From: Dyella acidisoli
GTDB taxonomy: Bacteria; Pseudomonadota; Gammaproteobacteria; Xanthomonadales; Rhodanobacteraceae
Assembly (NCBI RefSeq): GCF_030160295.1
Contig: NZ_BSOB01000017.1
Coordinates: 276,049 to 340,048 of the forward strand
DNA: 64,000 nt
Direction of reading: 5' to 3'
In this document: in pieces, positions 19,990 through 29,378 of the stretch
Layout: the number at the start of each line of letters is the position of its first letter
How positions within the stretch are numbered: position 1 is the stretch's first letter
The notes under the pieces: model-generated
What the model was told of the DNA's origin: nothing
The model's input: only the letters and a program-made list of their open reading frames with translations
Database searches by the model: none
Position numbers and translations under genes: made by a program

Positions 19990-21258
19990 TTAGAACGTGC
20001 CGGCGAGTTTGAAGATGGGGAGATAGAGCGCAATAACGATACCGCCCACCACCGTACCTAGAATCACCATCATCAGTGGTTCGAGCAAGGAGGCAAGGGA
20101 GTCGACCGCATTGCTGACTTCCTCTTCGTAGAATTCAGCGCATTTGAACAGCATGCTATCCAATGCGCCCGACTCTTCACCGATAGCTACCATTTGCACG
20201 ACCATGTTGGGGAACAGGCCGGTCTGCCTCATAGCTAGCTGCAGTTGGTGACCCACCGCGATATCGTCGCGCATCTGGTGTACGGCGTCGGAGTAGACAA
20301 CGCTGCCCGTAGCACCTGCCACTGCGTCCATAGCCTCTACGAGGGGGACGCCAGCACGGAATGTGACGCCCAGCGTACGGGAGAATCGCGCAATAGCCGA
20401 CTGGCGAAGAATGTTGCCCATAACTGGAAGCTTGAGCGATACGCGATCAAGGAAATGGGCGAATTTCACCGAGCGCTTCTTGGCCATGATCAGGCCCACG
20501 ATGCCACCGATAAGGCCTCCGAGCACGATGTACCAATAGTCCTGCATGAATGCCGACATCGTCACAAGAAGCTGAGTGGGCGCTGGCAACTCCGCGCCTG
20601 CGTCCTTGAAGGTCTTGGCAAAAACCGGAACCACGAACAGCAACATAATCATGATCACCGCCACGGCGACCACCATCACCATGATGGGATAGAACAGCGC
20701 CTTCTTGATCTTGCCCTTGATGGCTTCGGTTTTTTCCTTGTAGGTGGCAACGGTGTCGAGAATCGTATCGAGCACACCAGCCGATTCGCCGGCACGCACC
20801 AGGTTGCGGTAAAGCTCGTCAAACTGCACCGGGTACTGGCCCAGTGCTTCATGAAGCGTCGAGCCGCCCTCAATGCTCTGTTTTACCTCGACCAGCATGT
20901 TCTTGAAACGAGGATTCTTCTGGCCGTCCGCGATGATGTCGAAGGACTGCACCATTGGCACGCCGGAGGCCATCATGGTGGCGATCTGGCGGCTGAAGAT
21001 AGCGACATCGCGAGGTTTGACCGCGCTGCCACTACCGCCGAAAAGCGGCTTGGCGCGCTCCTTCACCGTCTGCGGGTTCATCCCCTGTCGACGCAGTTCG
21101 GCTTTTACCAGCGAGACATTCTTCGCCGGCATCGAGCCCGTCATGCGCTTGCCGCGCTTGTCCAATGCCACCCATTCATAAGTGGGCATCTGCGTAATTT
21201 GCGCGCGCGCGGTAGCCTGCTGTCGGGTGTTTTTGGTAGCGGCGGTAACCGTAGCCAT
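19990..21258 (-). CDS. pilC: Type IV pilus inner-membrane platform protein PilC
   Basis: GspF/PilC family, 422 residues, with two homologous cytoplasmic domains and three membrane segments (about residues 190-215, 240-262 and 392-415). It couples the PilB motor to pilus assembly. A TYEWVALDKRGKRMTG start of the first domain is visible at about residue 26. It lies between pilD and pilB on the same strand. Confidence 0.96.
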   Translation of the reverse strand: MATVTAATKNTRQQATARAQITQMPTYEWVALDKRGKRMTGSMPAKNVSLVKAELRRQGMNPQTVKERAKPLFGGSGSAVKPRDVAIFSRQIATMMASGVPMVQSFDIIADGQKNPRFKNMLVEVKQSIEGGSTLHEALGQYPVQFDELYRNLVRAGESAGVLDTILDTVATYKEKTEAIKGKIKKALFYPIMVMVVAVAVIMIMLLFVVPVFAKTFKDAGAELPAPTQLLVTMSAFMQDYWYIVLGGLIGGIVGLIMAKKRSVKFAHFLDRVSLKLPVMGNILRQSAIARFSRTLGVTFRAGVPLVEAMDAVAGATGSVVYSDAVHQMRDDIAVGHQLQLAMRQTGLFPNMVVQMVAIGEESGALDSMLFKCAEFYEEEVSNAVDSLASLLEPLMMVILGTVVGGIVIALYLPIFKLAGTF

Positions 21259-21398
21259 GGCGTTTAATCCCCCAATAAACCGAACCCAGCGCCGGATATC
21301 GGCACAGCGGGCAACATAATCACCAGCTTACGGTAGTTTTGCGACCCATTTCGTGGCCGCCCGCGCAAGTCTGGTATGAAGACGGTCGCGATCTAACG

Positions 21399-23126
21399 TT
21401 AATCCTTGGTCACGCGATCGATTTCCGCAAGGCTGGTCACCCCAGCCTTGGCCTTCATCAAAGCCGATTTGCGCAGATCGTTGATGCCAATCCTCTGCGC
21501 CGCTTCGGCGATCTGCAGAGCGTTGCCGCCCTCCAGCACAATCTTCTGGATCTCCTCGACCATGGGCATTACCTGATAGATACCCACGCGCCCTTTGTAA
21601 CCCTCGTTGCAATCCGGGCAGCCCACGGCGTCGTAAAGTTCCATGCCCTCATCGAGGTCCTTCTGCGTAAAGCCTGCAGCAAGCAAAGCCTGCGGGGGAA
21701 GCTCAATCTTCTTCTTACAGCTATGCAGGCGTCGTGCCAGGCGCTGGGCGATGACTAGAGTGACTGACGAGGTGATGCTGTAGGGCGGGATGCCCATGTT
21801 CATTAGACGGGAGATGGTCTGCGGTGCGTCGTTCGTATGCAGGGTGGAAAGTACCATGTGACCGGTCTGGGCGGCCTTGATGGCAATTTCCGCTGTCTCC
21901 AGGTCGCGGATTTCGCCCACCATGATCACGTCTGGGTCCTGACGCAGGAAGGAGCGCAGCGCCGCCGCGAAGGTCATGCCGCGCTTGGTGTTCTGCTGTA
22001 CTTGGTTGATGCCCTCCACACGGATTTCCACCGGGTCTTCTACCGTGGAAATGTTGCGTTCCGCCGTGTTGAGGATGTTCAGCGCCGTGTACAGCGAGAC
22101 CGTCTTACCCGAACCGGTTGGGCCGGTCACCAGCACCATGCCATAGGGCTTGTGGATGGCGTCCAGGTAGAGCTTCTTTTGCAGGTCTTCGTAACCGAGC
22201 TTATCGATACCCAACTTGGCCGAAGAGCTGTCCAGGATACGCAGCACGATCTTTTCGCCGAACAGGGTCGGCAGTGTGCTCACGCGGAAGTCCATCGCAT
22301 GGCTCTTGGACAGGTTGAGCTTGATGCGGCCGTCCTGCGGCACGCGACGTTCGGCGATATCCAGGCCCGCCATCACCTTCAGACGTGAGGAGATGCGGTT
22401 CGCCAGTTTCTGTGGCGGGCTGGCCACAGCGCGCAGCATACCGTCCATACGCAGACGTACGCGGTATTGGTTTTCATAGGGTTCGAAGTGGATATCCGAC
22501 GCGCCGCGACGAATGGCGTCCACCAGGATCTTATTGACGAACTTCACCACGGGGGCGTCATCACCGCCAGTGGCGTCGATACCGCCGCTGCTGGTCTCTC
22601 CGTCTTCGTCTACTGACTCCAGTGCCAGGTCTTCTAGGTCGCCTCCGCCCAAATCGGGCGTCACGTTGTTAAGCGTGCTGACGGCTGTATCAATGGCGCG
22701 GCTCAGCTGAGCCCGCTCGACCAAGACGGGCTCCACCATGCAATTGGAGTGGAATTTGATTTCGTCCAGCGCGTGAAGCTGCATGGGGTCGGCAATGCCC
22801 ACGAAGAGGCGTTTGCCACGCTTCATAAGGGGCAGGGCCTGATGCTTGGTCATCAGCTCCTGACTGATCAAGCTTGTAGGCATACTTGCCGCCGCAAGTG
22901 CCGAGACATCGAAGATCGGCATGCCGAACTCTGCCGAGGCAATCTGCGTCAAACGGTTGTTGTCGACCAAATTCTGGTCCAACAGCCAGCCGGTCAAGGT
23001 CTTCTTCTGCTGACTCGACTCGGTGACAGCTTTGCGAACGTCGGCTTCAGGCAGCAAACCCTCGGAAACGAGTCGACGGGCCAGTCCTGATAAGCCAAGT
23101 GCGGTGGGCTGCGGCTGCGATGACAT
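21399..23126 (-). CDS. pilB: Type IV pilus assembly ATPase PilB
   Basis: Hexameric extension motor, 575 residues. An N-terminal MshEN-type domain (about 1-150) is followed by the T2SS/E ATPase core. Walker A is GPTGSGKT (335-342), the Asp box is TVEDPVE, Walker B is DVIMVGE (399-405) and the His box is LHTND (about 430). A zinc-binding tetracysteine is indicated by SCKKK and later CPDC. No pilA lies between pilB and pilC; the pilins are 19 kb away. Confidence 0.97.
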   Translation of the reverse strand: MSSQPQPTALGLSGLARRLVSEGLLPEADVRKAVTESSQQKKTLTGWLLDQNLVDNNRLTQIASAEFGMPIFDVSALAAASMPTSLISQELMTKHQALPLMKRGKRLFVGIADPMQLHALDEIKFHSNCMVEPVLVERAQLSRAIDTAVSTLNNVTPDLGGGDLEDLALESVDEDGETSSGGIDATGGDDAPVVKFVNKILVDAIRRGASDIHFEPYENQYRVRLRMDGMLRAVASPPQKLANRISSRLKVMAGLDIAERRVPQDGRIKLNLSKSHAMDFRVSTLPTLFGEKIVLRILDSSSAKLGIDKLGYEDLQKKLYLDAIHKPYGMVLVTGPTGSGKTVSLYTALNILNTAERNISTVEDPVEIRVEGINQVQQNTKRGMTFAAALRSFLRQDPDVIMVGEIRDLETAEIAIKAAQTGHMVLSTLHTNDAPQTISRLMNMGIPPYSITSSVTLVIAQRLARRLHSCKKKIELPPQALLAAGFTQKDLDEGMELYDAVGCPDCNEGYKGRVGIYQVMPMVEEIQKIVLEGGNALQIAEAAQRIGINDLRKSALMKAKAGVTSLAEIDRVTKD

Positions 23127-23369
23127 GATAAAACCTGCTTAAGTCCCCTGATTGGACTCGAATTTAGCGCACATTGAGGCGGCAGGCTATCGACTGTCAC
23201 CGGTTTTGCAGGAGGGACACGGCCCTTTTCCTCGGCAGATAAGACGTCTTAGGTAGTTGGCAGGGACTCAGATATTCTGAGCTACGAAAATGTTCGGTGT
23301 GGGAACAACTTGGCAACGCTATTTAATAGGCCACGCTATGATTAGGCGATCTCTGGGGAAGCCAACTGT
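23127..23369. promoter_or_regulatory. Divergent control region between pilB and the glycan locus
   Basis: This 243-nt gap separates divergent transcription units. It contains two short perfect palindromes, AAGACGTCTT (23241-23250) and CTCAGA-TAT-TCTGAG (23267-23281), and CTATTTAATAG at 23319-23329. These are candidate operator or promoter elements only; no regulator can be named. Confidence 0.3.
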
Positions 23370-24224
23370 TTGAACATGCTCAGCATCATCCTTCCTGCCA
23401 AGAACGAGGCAGCCGCACTCGCTGAATTGTTGCCGCGTCTTTGTGCGGAGCAGCCGTCTGCGCAGATTATCGTGGTGGACGATGGGTCAATCGACGATAC
23501 CCGGGCTATTTGCGAAAAGCATGGGGTGCGATGCCTCAGTTCACCTTATTCCATGGGAAATGGTGCCGCCATAAAACGCGGTGCGAGAGCTGCCAAGGGT
23601 GATGTACTGGTCTTCATGGATGCGGACGGGCAGCATCACCCGGCGGATGTGGCGAGGCTCCTAGAAAAGTTAGAACAGGGATACGACATGGCAGTAGGAG
23701 CCCGTGATTGGGGAAGTCAGGCCGGAGTCGGGCGCGGCGTTGCCAACACGTTCTACAACTGGCTGGCTACGCGGATGACTGGGCATGACATTGCTGATCT
23801 CACGTCTGGTTTTCGCGCCGTACGTGCAGATAGGTTTCGTGAGTTCCTCTATTTGTTGCCAAATGGATTCTCATATCCCACCACCAGCACCATGGCATTT
23901 TTTCGAAGTGCTTATCCAGTGGCCTACGTACCTATCAAGGCCGCTCAACGTGTCGGCAAAAGTCATATCAAGCCGCTGAGAGATGGGCTACGGTTCCTAT
24001 TGATCATTTTTAAGATCGCCACGCTTTACTCACCTTTGAAGCTGTTTGTGCCGGCCAGCGGGGTCTTTTTCCTGTTGGGTTGCGCCAATTACACGTGGAC
24101 CTTTATCCGAGAGGGAAGGCTTACCAACATGAGCACTCTCATGTGGAGTGCGGCAGTGATCATTTTCCTGATAGGTTTGGTTTCGGAGCAAATCACGTCG
24201 TTGACATACCGACGTCATGACTGA
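23370..24224 (+). CDS. Family 2 glycosyltransferase (polyprenyl-phosphate sugar type)
   Basis: A 284-residue GT-A enzyme: LSIILPAKNEAAALAELLPR at the N-terminus, then IIVVDDGSIDD and a DxD-like FMDADGQHHP. Two membrane helices lie near the C-terminus (about 222-245 and 253-272). This layout resembles the dolichyl/undecaprenyl-phosphate glycosyltransferases (DPM1/GtrB-like) that load a sugar on a lipid carrier. Such a product could feed the GT-C enzymes at 37-45 kb, which use lipid-phosphate sugars in known relatives (inference). It overlaps the next gene by 8 nt. Confidence 0.82.
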   Translation: MNMLSIILPAKNEAAALAELLPRLCAEQPSAQIIVVDDGSIDDTRAICEKHGVRCLSSPYSMGNGAAIKRGARAAKGDVLVFMDADGQHHPADVARLLEKLEQGYDMAVGARDWGSQAGVGRGVANTFYNWLATRMTGHDIADLTSGFRAVRADRFREFLYLLPNGFSYPTTSTMAFFRSAYPVAYVPIKAAQRVGKSHIKPLRDGLRFLLIIFKIATLYSPLKLFVPASGVFFLLGCANYTWTFIREGRLTNMSTLMWSAAVIIFLIGLVSEQITSLTYRRHD

Positions 24225-25443
24225 AGTAAATCGCCTCACCCTGCTCGTACTCGCATCAACTTATCCACGGTGGCGCGGCGATCCAGAGCCCGGCTTTGTA
24301 CATGAGCTATGCCGCCGCCTGGCAGATCACTTCGCTGTTGTCGCGTTGGTCCCAGATGCTCCTGATGCTGATCCGAGTGGAAAGATGGACTGCGTAGAAG
24401 TAGTACGCTTTCGATATGCCCCGCGTTGGTTGCAGACGCTGGTCAATCATGGAGGTATCGTAGGCAATTTGCGTCATCATCCCTGGAAATGGTTGCTGGT
24501 TCCGGGGTTTGTCCTATGTCAATACCTGGCCGCCAGGCGACTTGTTCGAACGCGCAAAATTGATCTTATCCATGCGCACTGGCTGATTCCACAAGGCCTC
24601 ATTGCGCGACGACTGAAGAAAGTGGCTGCCGTACCTTACATCGTGACCTCCCATGGGGGGGACCTGTACGGCTTGCGTGGTGCGTTGCTTGGAAGCTTGA
24701 AGCAAAAAGTTGCGAAAGCCTCTTCCTCTATGACTGTGGTTAGCACAGCCATGCAAGCTGAAGTCACGAAGATTGGTTTGCAACCTCCGAGCCTGGCAGT
24801 GCTGCCCATGGGTGTCGATTTGCGCAACCGGTTTTCCATTGATTCAAGCGTCGAGCGGGTTGAAAACGAACTGTTGTTTGTAGGGCGATTAGTGGCAAAA
24901 AAAGGCTTGCCCGCACTTTTAAAGGCTATGCCCGCGGTACTGCGTCAGCGGCCATCTACTGTTTTGACCATCGCGGGCTTTGGTCCTGAAGAGGCATCCT
25001 TGCGCTCGCTCGTACGCTCTTTAGGCATTGAAAGTCAGGTTAGTTTTCGTGGAGCTATGTCACAAGAAGGCTTGCCGGAGCTTTATCGCCGCGCCACCGT
25101 GTTTGTTGCACCATTTGTCCGCGACTCATCGGGCAATCAAGAGGGACTGCCGGTCGTTCTTATGGAAGCGATTGGTTGCGGCTGCCCAGTGGTCGTCGGG
25201 AATGTTCCGGGTATCCAGGACTTATTGGGCGACGCAGCACCAGAGATATGTGTAGATCCTGCCGATACACATGCTTTTGCGGAAGCAATTCTTGCAGCGC
25301 TGGAGAATCCGAAACAGGCTCAGGAGCGCGCATATCGGATTCGTAATATCGCGGCGGGCAGTATTGACTGGGATGTCATAGCCGACGGGTATGCTCGTGT
25401 CATCCAGCAATGTCTTCTAAGTACGGCAAGGGATCTATCGTGA
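24217..25443 (+). CDS. Family 4 glycosyltransferase
   Basis: GT-B fold enzyme of 408 residues. An N-terminal Glyco_transf_4 domain (for example SHGGDLYGLRG) is followed by a GT1-type domain (FVGRLVAKKGLPALLKA) with the E-x7-E region (QEGLPVVLMEAIGCG). It probably adds a sugar to a lipid-linked glycan at the inner membrane. The acceptor is unknown. It overlaps galE by 4 nt (GTGA). Confidence 0.85.
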   Translation: MTEVNRLTLLVLASTYPRWRGDPEPGFVHELCRRLADHFAVVALVPDAPDADPSGKMDCVEVVRFRYAPRWLQTLVNHGGIVGNLRHHPWKWLLVPGFVLCQYLAARRLVRTRKIDLIHAHWLIPQGLIARRLKKVAAVPYIVTSHGGDLYGLRGALLGSLKQKVAKASSSMTVVSTAMQAEVTKIGLQPPSLAVLPMGVDLRNRFSIDSSVERVENELLFVGRLVAKKGLPALLKAMPAVLRQRPSTVLTIAGFGPEEASLRSLVRSLGIESQVSFRGAMSQEGLPELYRRATVFVAPFVRDSSGNQEGLPVVLMEAIGCGCPVVVGNVPGIQDLLGDAAPEICVDPADTHAFAEAILAALENPKQAQERAYRIRNIAAGSIDWDVIADGYARVIQQCLLSTARDLS

Positions 25444-26417
25444 ACGTCCTGATTTGTGGCGGTGCGGGATATATAGGTACGCACATGCTCAAAATGTTGG
25501 CGCTTCGAGGTTACGAAACTACTGTATTCGACAATCTGTCCACGGGTCATCGAGCCGCGGTGCGCTGGGGTAGATTTGTTGAAGGCAATATTCTTGACCG
25601 TGAAGCGTTGGATCGTTTGTTTGTCTCCCAGCATATCGACGTAGTCATGCACTTTTGTGCATTGTCGCAAGTAGGTGAGTCCGTAAGAGACCCTTACACG
25701 TATTACCAAAATAATGTAACAGGCACTGTGACTCTACTGGAGGCTATGCGCGCCGCCGACGTCAATAAGCTTGTTTTTTCGTCTACAGCCGCTGTTTATG
25801 GGGTTCCTGTCAACGAGGGACTGTTGAGCGAATCGCACCCAACAAATCCAATCAATCCTTATGGCGCGAGTAAACTGATGGTCGAGCGTGTGCTCGAAGA
25901 TGCATCGCGCGCCTACGGACTTCGATCAGTGATTCTGCGCTACTTCAACGCTGCTGGTGCTGATTCCGAAGGAGATATCGGTGAATCACACTTGCCCGAA
26001 ACGCATCTAATTCCAAATGTCCTGCGTGTAGCGCAGGGAATTGGTGAGCCATTGAAAGTCTTCGGAAACGACTACGTCACCCGCGATGGGACATGCATAA
26101 GGGACTATGTGCATGTTACCGATTTGGCTCAAGCGCACTTCCAAGCAATGCGCTTTCTGGAAAGCAACGAAGGGACTCACTGTTTCAATCTCGGGAGTGG
26201 AAAGGGTCATACCGTGATGGAAGTGATTGCCGCAGCGCGTGAAATTACAGGGCAGCCCATTGAATTTGTGCGAGCACCGCGTCGCGCTGGTGATCCACCT
26301 GCACTAGTGGCAGATATTAGGCGCGCTATCGAGGTGCTCGATTGGCGGCCGGAGTTTGAAGATGTGCGATCCATAATCGAAACTGCTTGGCGTTGGCACC
26401 GAGCGCCCCACTATTGA
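25440..26417 (+). CDS. galE: UDP-glucose 4-epimerase (SDR family)
   Basis: NAD-dependent SDR epimerase of 325 residues, interconverting UDP-glucose and UDP-galactose (or N-acetyl forms). It has a Rossmann motif GGAGYIG (7-13), SST (114-116) and the catalytic Y141-x3-K145. The GTG start at 25440 overlaps the upstream stop and has AAGGGA upstream; an in-frame ATG 30 nt earlier was rejected. UDP-galactose is the substrate of the mutase encoded at 28.3 kb. Confidence 0.88.
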   Translation: MNVLICGGAGYIGTHMLKMLALRGYETTVFDNLSTGHRAAVRWGRFVEGNILDREALDRLFVSQHIDVVMHFCALSQVGESVRDPYTYYQNNVTGTVTLLEAMRAADVNKLVFSSTAAVYGVPVNEGLLSESHPTNPINPYGASKLMVERVLEDASRAYGLRSVILRYFNAAGADSEGDIGESHLPETHLIPNVLRVAQGIGEPLKVFGNDYVTRDGTCIRDYVHVTDLAQAHFQAMRFLESNEGTHCFNLGSGKGHTVMEVIAAAREITGQPIEFVRAPRRAGDPPALVADIRRAIEVLDWRPEFEDVRSIIETAWRWHRAPHY

Positions 26418-26426
26418 GGTCAGCCA

Positions 26427-27164
26427 ATGGCGAAACAGCCTAAGCTCATTCTTCGAGAAAGTTGTGTCCATGACATGAGTAGCACTTGGTCACCAGGTCG
26501 TTTTATAGAAATGGGGGCTGGCACGGGACATATGACCCGGATTTTTCTTGAGCGGGGTTTTTTTGGTGCTAGCCATGATCTTGGGCGGGATAGCCGCCAA
26601 ATGATGAGGGAAAATTTGTCGTTTGCTCAAGAGCGTATGGTCGTGGTCGATCGGTTATCAGAATTAGCTGATGAGTCGTTTGACTACCTGTTCGCGTTTG
26701 AGGTGCTTGAGCATATTGAGAAAGATAGAGAAGTTATGCGTGAATGGATACGTTATTTGAAGCCAGGAGGCCGAGTTCTGATTTCAGTGCCGGCGCATCA
26801 GCGAAAATTTGGCAGGTCTGACGAACTCGTGGGGCATGTAAGACGGTATGAAAAGGGGGAGTTACGGACACTTTTAATGAGCGCCGGAGTGGCAGACATT
26901 CATATTGTGAACTATGGGTTCCCGGTTACCGAATTTACTCGAAGATTGTCTAATCGCCTCATCAAGAATGATCAAAGCTACGATGATATGACACCTGAGC
27001 AGCGGAGCGTTCGTAGCGCGCAAACTAAGCCAGCCATCATCAATAAAGCGCTTTCGCTCATTAGCGGCGATCTGTTTGTGCCATTTTGCTTTGTGCAACG
27101 ATGGTTCTATCAGTACGATCTTGGCGATGGCTACGTGGCAAGCGGTATTAAGTGCAGCGGTTAA
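26427..27164 (+). CDS. Class I SAM-dependent methyltransferase
   Basis: A 245-residue methyltransferase with SAM motif I (FIEMGAGTGHMTRIF, about 26-40) and the motif II/III region YLFAFEVLEHIEKD. It probably methylates a sugar of the glycan, as an inference from context only. It ends the plus-strand unit and overlaps the convergent glycosyltransferase gene by 4 nt. It is visibly A+T-richer than flanking core genes. Confidence 0.78.
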   Translation: MAKQPKLILRESCVHDMSSTWSPGRFIEMGAGTGHMTRIFLERGFFGASHDLGRDSRQMMRENLSFAQERMVVVDRLSELADESFDYLFAFEVLEHIEKDREVMREWIRYLKPGGRVLISVPAHQRKFGRSDELVGHVRRYEKGELRTLLMSAGVADIHIVNYGFPVTEFTRRLSNRLIKNDQSYDDMTPEQRSVRSAQTKPAIINKALSLISGDLFVPFCFVQRWFYQYDLGDGYVASGIKCSG

Positions 27165-28273
27165 TGGCGGACAAGTTCGACAAGTTTCGGTTCCACCGAA
27201 CCTATTAGTTTTTTCCAGTCATCAACGGCTACGACGGCTGTAACGGGGCTTTCGAGTTGAGCAAATAATACGTTTGCCAAGCTTTCCGGACTGTCTACCT
27301 GATATAGGCATGAGGGAGTCTGTGCCAACAGATCTGGCATGACACCAACGCAGGCAGCTGCAACGGGTAATCCGCAGGCGAACATTTCATAAGCCTTCTG
27401 CGGAAAGCAGTAACGACCAAATGGGGTGTCGCGGATGCAGATCGCGCCGACGTCCAATGCATTAAATAATTCGGCGGTGCGTGTGTGCGGAAGCGAACCA
27501 AGGTAGTGAACGCGGTCGTCTAAGGGGAGCGCCAGGTTCGTATCCACAGGACCAGCGAGCACCAAACGCACATCACTGCGCCGCTCTTTGATTATCTTCC
27601 ACGCTTCGTAGAGCGTTTCCACACCTTTATCACGATACAAGCCGCCTGCGGTCCCTATAAGAGGCGCATTGGCCGGAAGTCCGAGCGACATTCGGCATGC
27701 CATACGGTCCATAGGTCGGAATATGGACTTGTCCACTGTGCTTGGCATTGAAATAATCTGGCCTCGTGCATGATAGACCGTTGCCACAAATTCCTTGAGC
27801 GGAGCGCTTGTAGTGGTCACGAGCGAAGCGTTACGTACTGCTTTGCGTAAGGCGGGTACCATTCCCGGCATGCGGGCCTGACCGAATCCTTCAAAGTTGT
27901 CGTACAAATCTACGACATAAGGCACTTTGAGTTGCCGGGACAGCCACGCAGACAGCACCACGTGTGGAATGTCCGATGCACCGATCAACAGATCCGGGGC
28001 GAAATCCCTTAGGTGGTGAAGCAGAGTGTGCGGATAGCTGAGAAGGTTCGGCAGTAAAAGCCTCCCTAACGAACGTGACTCCCAGTGCAGTCGCCCGGGG
28101 AGGGCGTCGTGTGATTCCTTGATGCGATCATGTCTCTGATAGCTGAGGCAGAACCCGCCAACTGTGTGTCCCAGCTTTGCAAGCTGGAACGGAATCTCAT
28201 ATAGACGTGCGTAGCGATCAAGGATGACATCCTTGTTCATATACCGTCGCTTGCACAAAAAAGCTATGCGCAT
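27161..28273 (-). CDS. Family 4-like glycosyltransferase
   Basis: A 370-residue GT-B protein. The N-terminus MRIAFLCKRRYMNKDVILDR looks like a glycosyl/mannosyl-transferase 4-like domain. The C-terminal part has GTAGGLYRDKGVETL and the conserved AYEMFACGLPVAAACVG. It lies last in a long minus-strand run, 5 nt after the mutase gene. Confidence 0.83.
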   Translation of the reverse strand: MRIAFLCKRRYMNKDVILDRYARLYEIPFQLAKLGHTVGGFCLSYQRHDRIKESHDALPGRLHWESRSLGRLLLPNLLSYPHTLLHHLRDFAPDLLIGASDIPHVVLSAWLSRQLKVPYVVDLYDNFEGFGQARMPGMVPALRKAVRNASLVTTTSAPLKEFVATVYHARGQIISMPSTVDKSIFRPMDRMACRMSLGLPANAPLIGTAGGLYRDKGVETLYEAWKIIKERRSDVRLVLAGPVDTNLALPLDDRVHYLGSLPHTRTAELFNALDVGAICIRDTPFGRYCFPQKAYEMFACGLPVAAACVGVMPDLLAQTPSCLYQVDSPESLANVLFAQLESPVTAVVAVDDWKKLIGSVEPKLVELVRH

Positions 28274-28278
28274 GGTTA

Positions 28279-29370
28279 TCAGCCGATAAGTTGCTTGGCC
28301 GCAGTCAAGGCGGCACCTACTACTTGGTCCATGTTGTAGTAGCGATACTGCGCAAGGCGGCCGACAAAGGTGACGCGTGTTTCTTTGCTGGCCAATTCCT
28401 CATAACGTTTGAAGAGCGACTCATTCTCCGTGCGTGGAATGGGGTAGTAGGGGTCGCCTTCGGCTTGCGGATATTCACGCACAATAGATGTGCCTGAGTG
28501 CGTCTGACCGGTAAGATGTTTGAACTCGGTTATGCGTGTGTAGGCATGATCATTTGGATAATTGACTGTCCCGGTCTCTTGATATTGCTGTACGTTCGGC
28601 AGGTGCTCATGCTCAAAGCGCAAGGAGCGATAAGGCAAGTGACCGTAGCAATAATTGAAATAGGTGTCGATGGGGCCGGTGTAGACAATGTGCTGATACC
28701 GGTCGATATTGCGCAGTTCGGCAAAGTCAATCTCTAATTCCACCGAAATGTTCGGATGATCTAGCATGGCTTCGAACATCTTCGTATAGCCATGTAGAGG
28801 CATGGCTTGGAATCTGTCAGTGAAGTAACGGTCATCGGTATTGACTCGCACTGGAATGCGAGCAGCAACACCTGCTTTTAGTTCGGAAGGCTCTAGTCCC
28901 CATTGCTTGCGTGTGTAGTTAAGGAAGAATTTTTCGTAGAGATCGCGGCCAACGGTGTTGAGGACCACGTCTTCGCTCGTCAAAACGGGCTCGCGTGGCT
29001 CTCTGACACGTTCAAAGTAGGCTTCGGCGCCAGCGTCATCAAGATCCAATCCGTATAACTTGTTCAATGTGTCCCGATTTATAGGGAACGGATAGGACGC
29101 ACCGCCAACTACGCCTCGTACGCGGTGTTCATAAGAGCGCCACTTAGTAAAGCGTGAGAGATATTCAAAAATTCGTTCACCATTAGAATGAAAGATGTGC
29201 GGACCGTAGCGATGTATCAGTACGCCATGTTCGTCCAGTTCATCGTAGGCGTTGCCGGCAATATGCGGACGCTTGTCGATGATATGCACTCGGTGACCGG
29301 CATCTGCCAGTTCACGTGCCGTGACGCTGCCGGCGTAGCCGGCGCCAACGATGAGCAGATCAGAGTGCAT
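28279..29370 (-). CDS. glf: UDP-galactopyranose mutase
   Basis: FAD enzyme of 363 residues converting UDP-galactopyranose to UDP-galactofuranose. The dinucleotide motif GAGYAG is at 9-14, and the conserved GNAYDELDEHGVLIHRYGPH and RKQWGLEPSEL follow. The start at 29370 (MHSDLLIVG) lies directly before the FAD strand; 22 more upstream residues are unsupported. Its presence implies a galactofuranose-containing glycan. Confidence 0.95.
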   Translation of the reverse strand: MHSDLLIVGAGYAGSVTARELADAGHRVHIIDKRPHIAGNAYDELDEHGVLIHRYGPHIFHSNGERIFEYLSRFTKWRSYEHRVRGVVGGASYPFPINRDTLNKLYGLDLDDAGAEAYFERVREPREPVLTSEDVVLNTVGRDLYEKFFLNYTRKQWGLEPSELKAGVAARIPVRVNTDDRYFTDRFQAMPLHGYTKMFEAMLDHPNISVELEIDFAELRNIDRYQHIVYTGPIDTYFNYCYGHLPYRSLRFEHEHLPNVQQYQETGTVNYPNDHAYTRITEFKHLTGQTHSGTSIVREYPQAEGDPYYPIPRTENESLFKRYEELASKETRVTFVGRLAQYRYYNMDQVVGAALTAAKQLIG

Positions 29371-29378
29371 ATCGCTTT

